Part shown: piece after piece, positions 1 to 9,041 of the stretch
How positions within the stretch are numbered: position 1 is the stretch's first letter
Layout of the letters: each line of letters starts with the position of its first letter
Source of the DNA: VXYL01 sp965243175
GTDB taxonomy: Bacteria > Pseudomonadota > Gammaproteobacteria > Pseudomonadales > Azotimanducaceae
Assembly (NCBI GenBank): GCA_965243175.1
Contig: OZ251532.1
Coordinates: 310,001 to 374,000, forward strand
Length of the DNA stretch: 64,000 bases
Direction of reading: 5' to 3'
Notes under the pieces: model-generated
The model's input: only the letters and a program-made list of their open reading frames with translations
Database searches by the model: none
What the model was told of the DNA's origin: nothing
Program-made: the position numbers and the translations under genes

Positions 1-597
1 GCGGAACAGGTGCTGCGCCAGGCCCGCGCCGAGTGGCGACAGTACCACCCGATGGATCGCAAGGCCGGGCGGGCATTGGCCGAACGCTTCGAGAAACTCG
101 CCGGCGAGCTCCACGGCAAGCTCAAGGATGCCTGGGGCCGCAATCTGGAGCGCAAGGAGAAGATCGTCGCCGAGGCGACGGAAGTCCGCGAGTCCACGCA
201 GACGGCCACCGCCAAGGCCGACGCCATGAAGGACCTGCAGCGCCAATGGAAGGCTGTCGGGCCAGTCCCACGGCGCCAGGATCAGCGCCTGTGGAAGCTC
301 TTTCGCGCCGAGTGCGACGCGGTCTTCGAAGCGCGCGACACCGCACACGACCGCCACGTGGATCGGCGACGCGCCATCGAGGACGCCGAGGCCTTGCTGG
401 CGGAGTTGGAACGGCGCGTGGACATCGACCCGGCGCTGGATCGCGACACGGTGGCCGACTACGAGAGCCGCCTGCCGGCGTTCGACACGCTCCCGAACGA
501 GCTTCGCCGCCGTGCGCAAGCCGTGCTGCAACACGCGGACCGAGCCGCCGTGGACCGCCAAGCGGCCAACGCCGCGCGGGAAGCGGCGCACTCCTAA
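1..597 (+). CDS. DUF349 domain protein, C-terminal part
   Basis: The frame is open from base 1, so the gene begins outside the window and only about 198 C-terminal residues are visible. The product is highly charged and helical. It has the repeated W-x(n)-R/K-rich pattern of DUF349 repeats, for example the stretch around LQRQWKAVGPVPRRQDQRLW near residues 77-96. DUF349 proteins are cytoplasmic coiled-coil-like proteins of poorly defined role. The TAA stop overlaps the TAG stop of the convergent phoQ-like gene by a few bases, so the two transcripts collide tail to tail. Family membership is from the repeat pattern; function is not inferred. Confidence 0.75.
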   Translation, partial: AEQVLRQARAEWRQYHPMDRKAGRALAERFEKLAGELHGKLKDAWGRNLERKEKIVAEATEVRESTQTATAKADAMKDLQRQWKAVGPVPRRQDQRLWKLFRAECDAVFEARDTAHDRHVDRRRAIEDAEALLAELERRVDIDPALDRDTVADYESRLPAFDTLPNELRRRAQAVLQHADRAAVDRQAANAAREAAHS

Positions 598-2021
598 TCG
601 CCAACGGCGCGAGGCAACTCCAGTCTGAATGACGCGCCGCCGAGTTCGGCGCTGTCGCCGATCTCGAGCGAACCTTCGTAGACCGTGGCGAGTTCGGCGA
701 CCACCGCCAAGCCGACGCCATGGCCGGCGGCGCCGGATTCGCCGCCACGGGTTCCGCGGCGCAGAATCGCCCGCCGTTGCGCAAGCGGCACGCCTGGGCC
801 GTCGTCTTCCACGGCGACCCACAGGGCACGCTCCGAATCGGCGGCAACGCAAGCGGAAACGCGAACGCGCCGCCGCGTGTACTTGAAGCCGTTTTCGATG
901 AGGTTGCCCAGCATCTCCATCAAGTCGCGTTCATCCACGCGCAGCGCCAAGGCGCTCTCTTCGCTCGGCTGCAGCTCCGCCGTCACGCCCTTTTCCGCAT
1001 GGACGTGCTGCAGCGCCCGCACGATGCGCGCCGCGACCGGCAGCACGGCGACGCGCTGGGTCGGCGCCGCTGCTCGGGCCGCAGCGGCCCGGGAGAGCTG
1101 ATGGGCGACGGCGCTCTCCATGCGTTCGATCTGTTCGCCCAGCAAGCCGTCGTCGCCAAGCCGCTCGGCGGAGCGGGGCCATTCGGCAACAGCGTTCTTC
1201 AGCGCCGCCAGAGGGGTCTTCAGGCTGTGCGCCAAGTCTTCCATCGCCCGCCGGTAGCGGTCGCGGCTCGCCTTCTCGTAGGCGATGAAGTGGTTGAGAT
1301 TGCGCGCCAAGCCGGCCAGTTCGGGCGGGTAGTCGGCGCCGATGTCCGCGCGGGCGCCTGCCTCCAACGCATGCACGCGGTCGGCCATGGCGCGAACCGG
1401 CCGCAGCCCCCAACGCAGCGCCGCCAGCTGGATGCCGATGAAGACGATGCCGACCAAGGCGAGACCGATGATCGCGCTGCGCCGGAACGTGGCGATTTGC
1501 CGACGGTACGGCGTCTGGTCCGCAAGCACCCAGAACGTCAGTTCCATCCCAAGCGCCTCCCAAACGACCGTGTAGGCGAAGACGTAGCGTGGCGGAGGGG
1601 ACGCGGAACGCGCGTCGTCGAAACGGAACTCGCCTGGTCGCGGCCGCTGCTCCAGCGGCTGCTGCTCCGGCAATCCGCCGCCCAAGGCCGCCGAAGGCGA
1701 ACGCCAGTGAACTTCGCCAGCGCTGTCGTCCACATAGGCATGGAGACCTGAACCGGCGCGAAGCAGGCGCGGCTCGGCAAGGTCGTTCGGAAACGCCAGA
1801 CCGTCCGCCTGCTCCTGGGCCGCACCGAGCAGGCCGAAGACCACCGCCTGCAAATGCTCCTGCGCTCCTGCCCGCACCGCGGCCGTGAACGAACGGTCGA
1901 GAATCCAGCCGATGGCGCCCAAGCCGGCGATCAGCACCAGCACGGCTATGAGGGCCAGCCGAACATGGAGCCCCATGCGGCGGGCTGCCCGAGGCCGTTC
2001 AGGCGCTGAAGACGCCTTCAT
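594..2021 (-). CDS. phoQ: PhoQ-like sensor histidine kinase
   Basis: A 475-residue membrane histidine kinase. There is an N-terminal membrane segment at about residues 20-42, a periplasmic sensor region, a second membrane segment near 195-215, then a HAMP linker. The dimerisation/phosphoacceptor motif is HSLKTPLAAL, the same H-box as E. coli PhoQ. The ATPase domain shows the N-box NLIENGFKYT, G1 DDGPGV and G2 GHGVGLAVV. I chose the ATG at 2021 because it forms an ATGA overlap with the phoP stop; an upstream in-frame codon would run into phoP. It should phosphorylate the co-operonic OmpR-type regulator. The signal sensed cannot be read here; PhoQ homologues sense Mg2+, acid pH or cationic peptides. 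Confidence 0.88.
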   Translation of the reverse strand: MKASSAPERPRAARRMGLHVRLALIAVLVLIAGLGAIGWILDRSFTAAVRAGAQEHLQAVVFGLLGAAQEQADGLAFPNDLAEPRLLRAGSGLHAYVDDSAGEVHWRSPSAALGGGLPEQQPLEQRPRPGEFRFDDARSASPPPRYVFAYTVVWEALGMELTFWVLADQTPYRRQIATFRRSAIIGLALVGIVFIGIQLAALRWGLRPVRAMADRVHALEAGARADIGADYPPELAGLARNLNHFIAYEKASRDRYRRAMEDLAHSLKTPLAALKNAVAEWPRSAERLGDDGLLGEQIERMESAVAHQLSRAAAARAAAPTQRVAVLPVAARIVRALQHVHAEKGVTAELQPSEESALALRVDERDLMEMLGNLIENGFKYTRRRVRVSACVAADSERALWVAVEDDGPGVPLAQRRAILRRGTRGGESGAAGHGVGLAVVAELATVYEGSLEIGDSAELGGASFRLELPRAVGD

Positions 2022-2695
2022 GGCCGTTCCGCGTCCACGGCGAACCGATAGCCTTGGCCGCGCACGGTGTGGATGAACGGAGCGCACCGCCCGAGCTTGC
2101 GGCGCAGGCGTCCGACGAAGACTTCGATGACGTTGCTGTCGCGGTCGAAATCCTGCTCGTAGAGGTGCTCGGTGAGTTCGGCCTTGGAGACGACCCGCGA
2201 CGGATTCAGCGCCAGGTGTTCGAGCAGGCGGTATTCGTAGGCCGTCAGTTCCACGCGCGCGCCCTCCACCCGCAGCTCCTTGCGCGAGAGGTCCAAGCGG
2301 AACGCGCCATGCTCGATCACCGACGACGCATAGCCGGCGCTGCGCCGCATCAGCGCCTTGACGCGCGCCAGCAGTTCCTCCAGCGCGAACGGCTTGGCGA
2401 GGTAGTCGTCCGCGCCGGCTTCCAGGCCGGCCACCTTGTCCTGCCAGTGGCTGCGCGCGGTGAGGATCAGCACCGGCGTTCGGATGTTCTCCCGGCGCAG
2501 CGTCTCGATCAGTTCGATGCCGCCGAGCTTCGGCAGGCCCAAGTCGACGATTGCCGCGGCGTAGTCGTACTCGCGAGCGTAGTGAAGGCCCACTTCTCCG
2601 TCCGAGGCCATGTCCACGACGAAGTCGTGGTCGCGCAGGAACCTGTCGATCTGCGCGGCGAGCAGCGCTTCGTCTTCGACGATCAGCAGGCGCAT
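2018..2695 (-). CDS. phoP: PhoP-like OmpR-family response regulator
   Basis: A 225-residue two-domain regulator. The receiver begins MRLLIVEDEALL, has the phosphoacceptor in VDLGLPKLGG (Asp about 51) and the KPF lysine near 101. The C-terminal winged helix ends with the recognition-helix segment NVIEVFVGRLRRKL and TVRGQGYRF. Shared blocks with E. coli PhoP, such as LTAR..WQDKV..L.AGADDY and ALMRR..G.AS.VI, support PhoP rather than a generic OmpR regulator. It lies 3 bp after the PepSY gene and overlaps phoQ by ATGA, so the three genes form one operon read leftwards. DNA targets are not visible. Confidence 0.9.
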   Translation of the reverse strand: MRLLIVEDEALLAAQIDRFLRDHDFVVDMASDGEVGLHYAREYDYAAAIVDLGLPKLGGIELIETLRRENIRTPVLILTARSHWQDKVAGLEAGADDYLAKPFALEELLARVKALMRRSAGYASSVIEHGAFRLDLSRKELRVEGARVELTAYEYRLLEHLALNPSRVVSKAELTEHLYEQDFDRDSNVIEVFVGRLRRKLGRCAPFIHTVRGQGYRFAVDAERP

Positions 2696-2698
2696 GGG

Positions 2699-3100
2699 TC
2701 AGTCCGGCGCCTTGCGCGGGTCGTCCTCGTGGATGCGACCGCCGGAATCCACGAAGACGGATTTCACGCGCCCGCGCACATCGACGCGCACGCGGAAGCC
2801 GGACCGCCTCTCGCCTTCGACGACGCGCTGCGCGGCAACCGCGGCGACGATGCGCCCGCCGAAGGCTTGGCGAACGATGTTCGCGGCGTCCTGCCGCGAG
2901 ATGCTGGCCGGCTCGGACGATGCCGGCGCCTCGGTTTGCTGGCCTTCGGCAGCGACAGACGCCAAGGCGCCGAGGACCAGCGCCAAAGCGCAGACGACTC
3001 GTCGCCCGACAACGATGCCCGGCGGCGCGGCCCTTACCTGCGGGCGCTCGCCCGCATCGGCCACGCCGCGCTTGTTTCGCATGGCGACTGCCAAGTTCAT
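2699..3100 (-). CDS. small exported PepSY-domain protein
   Basis: About 133 residues. A positively charged N-terminus is followed by a hydrophobic segment (VVCALALVLGALASVAA) that could be a signal peptide or membrane anchor. The C-terminal 60 residues match the PepSY pattern: ISRQDAANIVRQAFGG, then a strand-rich segment ending VKSVFVDSGGRI. It is the first gene of the PepSY-phoP-phoQ operon, an arrangement common in gammaproteobacteria, where the PepSY protein may modulate the kinase in the periplasm (inference). Start choice is uncertain: GTG at 3106, ATG at 3100 and ATG at 3082 are all in frame and none has a clear ribosome binding site. Confidence 0.75.
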   Translation of the reverse strand: MNLAVAMRNKRGVADAGERPQVRAAPPGIVVGRRVVCALALVLGALASVAAEGQQTEAPASSEPASISRQDAANIVRQAFGGRIVAAVAAQRVVEGERRSGFRVRVDVRGRVKSVFVDSGGRIHEDDPRKAPD

Positions 3101-3164
3101 GGCCACGTCATTCTAAACAGTGCCGTGTATGCTCCGCGCAACCAAAAACAGCGACACCAGCACC

Positions 3165-4037
3165 ATGCCAACCGAAGCCTTGCGTCTCGACCCCGTCGCG
3201 CCGTTCGCGGCGGATGTGCCGGAAATCGACGTTCGCGACGTGGACGACGCGGCGTTCGCCGCCATCCACGACGCGTGGCTGCGCTATCCGGTGCTGCGGC
3301 TGCGCGGCCAAGCCTTGGACGATGCGGAGCTGCAGGCGTTCAGCCGCCGCTTCGGCCCGCCGGAATACGCGCCGCTGGGTCGCATCAGCGATGCCGAGCG
3401 GGCGAAGCTGCCGAATCCGCATGTGGCGACGATCTCGAACATCGTCGAGAACGGACGCCCCATCGGCGGCCTCGGCAACGCCGAAGCAGCTTGGCACACG
3501 GACATGTCCTACATCGAGCATCCGCCGACCGCGAGCCTCCTCTACGCCATCGAAGTGCCGAAAGCGGGCGGCGACACGCATTACTGCGACATGGTGGCGG
3601 CGCGTGCGGCGCTGCCGCCGGCTCTGGCCGAACGCGCCAGAACGCTCCGCGTGAAGCACGACGCCGCCCACGACAGCGTCGGCAAGCTGCGCCGTGGCCA
3701 CCATGAATCCGCCGACCCGCTGGCCGCGCCTGGGGCGGATCACCCGTTGCTGCGCCGTCACCCCGAAAGCGGCACCGAGGCGTTGTTCCTAGGCCGCCGC
3801 CAGGACGCTTGCGTGGTCGGCCTCCCACTGGACGAGAGCGAGGCGCTGCTCGACGAAATCTGGCGCTACGTCGCCCTCCCCGGCAGCACGTGGACGCAAC
3901 AATGGAAGCGCGGCGACCTGGTGATTTGGGACAACCGCAGCGTGATGCACCGCCGCAGCGCCTTCGACGCGAACGAACGACGCCTCATGCGCCGCACCCA
4001 GGTGCGCTCGACGGCAAGCGTCCAAGCAGCGGCGTAG
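3165..4037 (+). CDS. TauD/TfdA-family Fe(II)/2-oxoglutarate dioxygenase
   Basis: About 290 residues, the usual length for the family. The iron ligands are visible as the HxD pair in WHTDMSY (about residue 108) and the distal histidine in MHRRSAF near residue 256, followed by arginines (ERRLMRRTQ) that normally bind 2-oxoglutarate. The family hydroxylates small organic substrates such as taurine, carnitine precursors or aryloxy acids; the substrate here cannot be told. The ATG at 3165 is preferred because upstream codons lie in the intergenic gap. The gene is divergent from the PepSY operon and has no operon partner. Confidence 0.88.
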   Translation: MPTEALRLDPVAPFAADVPEIDVRDVDDAAFAAIHDAWLRYPVLRLRGQALDDAELQAFSRRFGPPEYAPLGRISDAERAKLPNPHVATISNIVENGRPIGGLGNAEAAWHTDMSYIEHPPTASLLYAIEVPKAGGDTHYCDMVAARAALPPALAERARTLRVKHDAAHDSVGKLRRGHHESADPLAAPGADHPLLRRHPESGTEALFLGRRQDACVVGLPLDESEALLDEIWRYVALPGSTWTQQWKRGDLVIWDNRSVMHRRSAFDANERRLMRRTQVRSTASVQAAA

Positions 4038-4078
4038 AGGTGCAACGAGCGGAGCGCGGGACGCGCCTTCTTCGGAAC

Positions 4079-4453
4079 CTACCTCGACGCCCGCTGTTCC
4101 AGCGCCCGCTCGAAGCTCACCAGCCGGCGGATGAGGGCGTTGTAGCGGGAATGGACATCCGCCGGACTCTGGGCGGCGACCGCTTCGTACAGCGCAAGTT
4201 CTGGTTGCGCGGGCCAGCCGGGCGCGGTTGGGACGCGCAGCCCGGCTCGGCGTAGCCGCGGCGCACCCACCGCCACCAGCAACGCCTCGACCGTGAAGCC
4301 CGAGGCAGCCGAGGCGGAAGAGTCGCCAATGTCGTCCGCTTGTGTCGTGGGGGCGGTGGCGAGTGCCTCGAGGACGTCCAACCCGGCACAGACGAGTTCG
4401 GCGCCGGGCAAGCCGACGACGTCGCGACGGCGCCAACGCATGGTCGTCGTCAC
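4079..4453 (-). CDS. small protein coupled to nucleotidyltransferase-like gene
   Basis: A 124-residue product read from a GTG at 4453 that overlaps the upstream gene stop as GTGA. The C-terminal third is helical and charged (SRYNALIRRLVSFERALEQ). I do not recognise the family. The 4-bp overlap with the DUF6036-like gene indicates translational coupling, so the two probably act together. A toxin-antitoxin or AbiE-like role is possible because AbiEii-type nucleotidyltransferases are encoded with a small partner, but this partner shows no AbiEi-like winged-helix motif that I can see. Confidence 0.5.
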   Translation of the reverse strand: MTTTMRWRRRDVVGLPGAELVCAGLDVLEALATAPTTQADDIGDSSASAASGFTVEALLVAVGAPRLRRAGLRVPTAPGWPAQPELALYEAVAAQSPADVHSRYNALIRRLVSFERALEQRASR

Positions 4454-4989
4454 CGCGTGGCCTCCATCCGCCGCGTGGCGGCCCGCACCTTGGCAGCGAA
4501 GGAGGAGGCATCGATGGCGGGGAACCGAAGCAGCTCGCCTTCGATGGACGCGAAGAAGCCGGCGAGGCGGCGCGGGTCGATCAGGCCGCGTTCGTGCATC
4601 GCGGCCACGTCGTCGAGATCTTGCGCGTGGTCGCGCTCGATCTTGGCCAGCGCCTGGGCGTAGAAGTCGTAGTGGAAGAAGTCCACGGTACCGTGGCGTT
4701 CGATGAAGGGGCTGCGGATGCGCCAATCGGGAAGCGCGGGGATGAAGTCGTCCGGCGCTGCCAGTTCGACGTTGACGGCCAGTTCATCCTTGAGTCGGGC
4801 GATGGCCTCGAAGGCGCCCGCGGGTTCGGGCGCGAGCTTCAGATCCACGTCCACCGTGGTTTGCCGCCAGCCGATCAGAACCGCCGAGGCGCCGCCGACG
4901 AGATAGACGCGCCCAGCCCCCGCAGCCGCCTCGCCGAGCCGGCGCATGAACAGGCGCACTTTGGCGGCATCGCTGAACTCGCGCCGCAT
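4450..4989 (-). CDS. DUF6036-like nucleotidyltransferase-fold protein
   Basis: A 179-residue protein with a nucleotidyltransferase-like core: VYLVGGASAVLIGW is followed by a strand with TTVDVDLKL, which resembles the Gly-Ser helix and DxD of minimal nucleotidyltransferases (AbiEii/DUF6036 type). The later part has DFFHYDFYAQALAKIERDHAQDLDDV, typical of these proteins. It is the first gene of a two-gene unit with the ORF that follows it. The IS element sits about 65 bp upstream of its start and could affect its promoter. The function is inferred from fold pattern only. Confidence 0.6.
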   Translation of the reverse strand: MRREFSDAAKVRLFMRRLGEAAAGAGRVYLVGGASAVLIGWRQTTVDVDLKLAPEPAGAFEAIARLKDELAVNVELAAPDDFIPALPDWRIRSPFIERHGTVDFFHYDFYAQALAKIERDHAQDLDDVAAMHERGLIDPRRLAGFFASIEGELLRFPAIDASSFAAKVRAATRRMEATR

Positions 4990-5054
4990 CGTCGGCCCGC
5001 TTCATCCGCACACGACGAGCGAGTATATGTGGCGCACGCCCTGCGGTGTTCAAA

Positions 5055-6762
5055 GGGTGTGCGACAAATCGTAGGTCAGTGGTTGCTCACTGGGTCCGAT
5101 CTCGGGCGGCGAGTCGAGCGACGCGGCCGTTGCGGAGGACGGATTGGCGCCCGATGCCGTTCAGAGCGCGCCGTGGCTGAAGCCGCCGTCGTCGGTGGTC
5201 GCCGCGCCCGGGCCGTTCTGGCGCGGAGGTCGGCGGTCGAGGGGGTTGAGCCAAGGCGGGTCTCGTACTCTTGGCGTTTTTGCGAAACGAGCCAGGGGAA
5301 GGAGACCCGCCATGGCGACAGGGACTGTCGAGGAGTTGGAAGAGGAACGCAAGCGCGAAGAGGGTGAAGGCGCGGGGCTGCGGCGGGAGCTGGTGGCGGC
5401 GACGGCGCGTTTGGCGCGGTTCGAGATGGCGCGCTGCGGGTCCGGTTCGAGGGATGCGGCGCTGCTGGACATGCGGCTGCGCGCGGACATGCAGGAGTTG
5501 GCGCGGCAAGGGCTGGAGCTGGCGTACGGGAAGGACGACGCGGCGCCGTGCGCGTGCCCGGCGTGCGGCGGTCGGACGCGGCTGCTGCGGGTCGACGAGG
5601 TGCGCGTGGAGACGGTGCTGGGGAGCGTGCGGGTGGAGATGGCGCGGCGCGGGTGCCGGGAGTGCGGGCGCAGCGTTCGCCCGCGGGCGCGGCGGCTGGG
5701 CGTCGAGGGTTCGATGACGCCGTCGGCGCGGCGTCTGGCGAGCCTGGCGGGTTCGCAGTGCAGCTACGCGGGGGCGGACGAGTTGCTGCGCGAGCTGTCG
5801 GGGCTGAACTTCGGCGCGAAGCGGGTGGAGCGGACGACGCGGGCGGTGGGCGACGATCTGGAGGCGTGGCGGTCGGAAGGGGGAGGCGACGGCGACGGGG
5901 CCTCGCTGGCGCGGGAGGCGTCGAAGCCGGGGCGGAAGCTGTGCTGCGCGGTGGACGGCACGGGCGTTCCGGCGCTGCCGAGCGAGACCGAGGGGCGTTC
6001 CGGCAAGGACGGCGGACGGGCTGGCACGCGCGAGGCGAAGGTGGGCGCGCTGTGGGTGTCCGAGACGGACGCCGAGGGCCGCCCGCGCATGGTGGAGGGC
6101 GCGGCGGTGCTGTTCGCGGCGATCGAGAGCGCGGCGGAGACGCCCGGCCGGGAGTCGCCGTTCGAGCGGCGGCTGCTGCGCGAACTGGCGGCGGCGGGCT
6201 GCGGGCCGGGCGACGTCGACGTGTGCGTCGGCGACGGCGCGGAGTGGATCCGGCGGGTGTTCGACGACTGGTTCCCGGACGCCGAGAGGATCGTCGACTA
6301 CTACCACGCGGCGGAGTACCTGTGGGCGGCGGCGCGCGCCCGCCACGGCGACGGCGACCTCGCCGAGGCGTGGGCGAAGAAGCTGTGCGCGATGCTCAAG
6401 GCGGGCCGCGTCGACGACGCCCTGGACGACCTGCGCAAGCGCGGCGGCGAAGCCGAGGAGTGCCGCCGCGCGGTCGCGTACCTCGGCGCCCGGCGCGACC
6501 GCATGCGCTACGACGAATACCTCGCCAGCGGCCTGCCGATCGGTTCCGGCGTCATCGAGGCGGGCTGCAAGAACGTCGTCGGCCAGCGCGCGAAAGGCCC
6601 CGGAATGCGCTGGACCGTGGCCGGCGCCAACCCCGTCCTCTGGCTCCGCTGCGCGCGCATCGGAGGCCAGCTCGACGACTACTGGAACGACCGCGTCGCC
6701 GCACTCGCCGCTTGAGAATGGACTTGGTGAGCAACCACTGACCTACGATCTGTCGCACACCC
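5055..6762 (+). mobile_element. ISKra4-family insertion sequence, copy 1 (intact)
   Basis: A 1708-bp element. Its outermost 36 bases are inverted repeats with one mismatch, starting GGGTGTGCGACA, at 5055-5090 and 6727-6762. A less perfect inverted match continues inwards for roughly 25 more bases. It is flanked by an exact 9-bp direct repeat, GTGTTCAAA, at 5046-5054 and 6763-6771. One transposase gene fills it. Copy 2 at 60136-61843 has the same length, the same gene and the same end variants but lies in inverted orientation with a different target duplication. Both are therefore independent and recent insertions. Confidence 0.95.
5312..6715 (+). CDS. ISKra4-family DDE transposase
   Basis: About 467 residues from the ATG at 5312, which has a good Shine-Dalgarno (AAGGAG) a few bases upstream; a longer reading from 5144 is possible but lacks a site. 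The N-terminus is a charged coiled coil, then a zinc-ribbon-like segment (CPACGG ... CRECGR at about residues 80-125). Catalytic acidic residues fit AVDGTG, VGDGAEW and the SGVIEAGCKN block with its glutamate, the pattern of ISKra4 transposases. It catalyses cut-and-paste or copy-out movement of the element. The protein is identical to that of copy 2 as far as I can compare. Confidence 0.92.
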   Translation: MATGTVEELEEERKREEGEGAGLRRELVAATARLARFEMARCGSGSRDAALLDMRLRADMQELARQGLELAYGKDDAAPCACPACGGRTRLLRVDEVRVETVLGSVRVEMARRGCRECGRSVRPRARRLGVEGSMTPSARRLASLAGSQCSYAGADELLRELSGLNFGAKRVERTTRAVGDDLEAWRSEGGGDGDGASLAREASKPGRKLCCAVDGTGVPALPSETEGRSGKDGGRAGTREAKVGALWVSETDAEGRPRMVEGAAVLFAAIESAAETPGRESPFERRLLRELAAAGCGPGDVDVCVGDGAEWIRRVFDDWFPDAERIVDYYHAAEYLWAAARARHGDGDLAEAWAKKLCAMLKAGRVDDALDDLRKRGGEAEECRRAVAYLGARRDRMRYDEYLASGLPIGSGVIEAGCKNVVGQRAKGPGMRWTVAGANPVLWLRCARIGGQLDDYWNDRVAALAA

Positions 6763-6838
6763 GTGTTCAAACCGCCCGTTGCCGCAGCGTCGCATCGCGT
6801 TACTATCGCTCGCATCTCAACGATGGCGGGAAGGGACG

Positions 6839-7786
6839 ATGCGATTCGGCGATTTCAAGAACACGGAGGCCTTCAACGGCACCTTCAAGCGCATTCGCGA
6901 ACTGGGTTTGGAGAAGCACGTCTTCGAACTCGACTCCTACGGCTTCACGGTGGTGCCGCCGGAACAGGTGGCAGACCGCGCCTTCTTCGAGCGCATGCGC
7001 GACACGGTGCTGCGCGTCTGCAAGGAGCGCACCGGCGTCGAGTTCCGGCTCGACCGCAACGGCGAGTTCGGCCACTACGAAGCGCAGCCGCAATCCGACG
7101 GCCAGTTCCTGCTGTTCTACCTGCTCATGGCCGACCGCGTGTTCGAGGAGTGGGTGCTGAACCCCACCCTCTACACGCTCATCGACTACTTGATGCGCGG
7201 CCAGCAGCAGGTCTCAAGCTTGACGTCTTTCGTCAAGTGGAAGGGCAAGCGGGAGAGCCTCGGCCTGCACAGCGACTGCCCGCCGGATCGCGACGGGCGC
7301 CTGCCGGCCTGCTCCGACGTGGCCAACGCCGCCTACTGCCTCACCGACTACACCTTGGACAACGGCGCCATCGCCATGGTGCCCGGCAGCCACGCCTGGT
7401 GCCGCCAGCCGCGTCCCGGAGAAGGCGAGAACTCGGCCGTGCCCGTGGAGGCAGAAGCCGGTTCGCTGATCGTCTGGCACGGCAACACCTGGCACGGCGC
7501 CTTCGAGAAGAAGACCGACGGCCTGCGCCTGAACGTCACCAGCTACCACTGCCATCGGCGCCTGAAGAACCAGGAGAACTACCAATGGCGCGTCACCCAG
7601 GACATGCTGGACCGCAACCCGCCAGAGTTCGCCAGACTGGTCGGCGCGGACGACCAGATGGGCTGGGACGAACGCGGCCCGGACTACTCCCGCATGGCCA
7701 AGTACGGCAGCCCGGAGACGAAGAAGCGGATGGCCATGGCCAGGCGAGAGCGCAAGGACGAGGAGCAGGCGGTCGCCGCCGGCTGA
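6839..7786 (+). CDS. phytanoyl-CoA dioxygenase (PhyH) family protein
   Basis: A 315-residue Fe(II)/2-oxoglutarate oxygenase. Iron ligands are seen as HSD in GLHSDCPPD (about residue 142) and the distal His in NTWHGAFEKK near 221, followed by the 2-oxoglutarate Arg in GLRLNVTSYH. The segment VPGSHAWCR is typical of PhyH proteins. Start at ATG 6839 fits the end of the upstream IS; earlier in-frame codons lie next to the target duplication. The substrate is unknown: bacterial PhyH proteins hydroxylate ectoine, aminoalkylphosphonates and other metabolites. The IS may have removed or replaced its native promoter. Confidence 0.88.
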   Translation: MRFGDFKNTEAFNGTFKRIRELGLEKHVFELDSYGFTVVPPEQVADRAFFERMRDTVLRVCKERTGVEFRLDRNGEFGHYEAQPQSDGQFLLFYLLMADRVFEEWVLNPTLYTLIDYLMRGQQQVSSLTSFVKWKGKRESLGLHSDCPPDRDGRLPACSDVANAAYCLTDYTLDNGAIAMVPGSHAWCRQPRPGEGENSAVPVEAEAGSLIVWHGNTWHGAFEKKTDGLRLNVTSYHCHRRLKNQENYQWRVTQDMLDRNPPEFARLVGADDQMGWDERGPDYSRMAKYGSPETKKRMAMARRERKDEEQAVAAG

Positions 7787-7818
7787 CTTTCGCGCCGGCC
7801 GCTCAAGTCGTCTTCGCC

Positions 7819-8988
7819 ATGGACTGGCCGCAAGTACAGAGGCGCATCGCGGCGGGCGAAGGCATCGACGTCGAGTTCAAGCGCACCTTGGAACTGCGCC
7901 AAGTCGGCCGCTCGATCTGCGCCTTCGGCAATACCGAAGGCGGCCTGCTGGTGCTTGGCGTGGACGACGCCGGCGCCGTCGTTGGGTTGCGAGACAACCT
8001 GACCACGGCTCGGGAGCGCCTCGCCAGCTTCTTCCACAACGGCTGCAACGCGCCGGTGCGCGCCCGCTGCAGCCATCAAGAAACGCCCGAGGGTTCTGTC
8101 GTGTGGATCGAGGTGCCACCGCAGAGAGGTTTGGAACCCCTGCGCTACGACGGCCGCGTCTGGGTGCGGCGGGACCGATCCACCACGGAGCCGTCGGCGA
8201 TGGAGCTGCAGGAGCTCTTCAACGCTTTCGGCTATGTGCTGACCGAAGAGCAGACGATTGTCGCCGCCACCATCAACGACATCGACACGGAGCGCTTTCG
8301 CCGCCATCTCGCGCATCAAGGATTGGACTTGACCGAGCCGCAACCGGCGTTGGAAGACGATTTGCGAAACTTCGGCGTGGCTGCCGAATTCGACGGCGCT
8401 CTGCGTCCCACCTTGTTCGGCCTGCTCGCCTTCGGCCGGCAACCGCAGTCGTTTCCTGGCACGGGCAACTTCTGGATCAACTGCGTTGCCTACTCGGGCT
8501 TGGACCAGGCCGCGGATCTGGACACGGCGCGCGAAGCCAACGGGCGACTGGACGAACAGGTGGCCACGGCTGTTGGCTGGGCGCGGGCTTTTGGGCATCG
8601 CGAGCGCTACGTCGGCATCGTTCGCGAAGACATCCCGCTGCTGCCCGTGGCGGCCATTCGGGAAGCGTTGGTGAACGCCGTCGCGCACCGCGACTACGCC
8701 ATCATCGGTTCGAAGATCCAGCTTGAAGTGTTCACCGACCGGGTGGACGTGACGAGCCCCGGCGCGTTGCCGAACCATCTTCCCATCGACGCCGTCCGCC
8801 AAGGAGGCCGCACTCGCACGCGCAACGAGCAGATGGCGAGCTTCATGCTCGCGCGCGGATTCATGGAGCAGCGCGGACGCGGCTACCTGCTGATGCGCCG
8901 GGCGATGCGGGAGTTCAACGGCACGGAACCGGAGTTGAAGGAAGACAAGGCCGCCCGCTTCTTCACCGTGACCTTGCGCCTGGATTGA
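7819..8988 (+). CDS. AlbA_2-domain / GHKL ATP-binding protein
   Basis: A 389-residue protein starting at ATG 7819, 32 bp after the PhyH gene. The N-terminal AlbA_2 (DUF4062/Schlafen-like) domain shows DVEFKRTLE and ICAFGNTEGGLLVLGVDD. The C-terminal half has the GHKL-type helix REALVNAVAHRDY followed by TSPGALPNHLP and a glycine-rich RGRGYLLMRRA. Proteins of this architecture (often annotated ATP-dependent DNA helicase RecG-like or transcriptional regulator) are widespread accessory genes; some AlbA_2/Schlafen relatives act in phage defence. It converges on the AAA ATPase gene with a 53-bp gap. Function is not assigned. Confidence 0.7.
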   Translation: MDWPQVQRRIAAGEGIDVEFKRTLELRQVGRSICAFGNTEGGLLVLGVDDAGAVVGLRDNLTTARERLASFFHNGCNAPVRARCSHQETPEGSVVWIEVPPQRGLEPLRYDGRVWVRRDRSTTEPSAMELQELFNAFGYVLTEEQTIVAATINDIDTERFRRHLAHQGLDLTEPQPALEDDLRNFGVAAEFDGALRPTLFGLLAFGRQPQSFPGTGNFWINCVAYSGLDQAADLDTAREANGRLDEQVATAVGWARAFGHRERYVGIVREDIPLLPVAAIREALVNAVAHRDYAIIGSKIQLEVFTDRVDVTSPGALPNHLPIDAVRQGGRTRTRNEQMASFMLARGFMEQRGRGYLLMRRAMREFNGTEPELKEDKAARFFTVTLRLD

Positions 8989-9041
8989 GAGCGCCGCAAC
9001 GGGCGGGCCACCTCGCTGAACCAAGCCCAGCCGGCGTCTCG

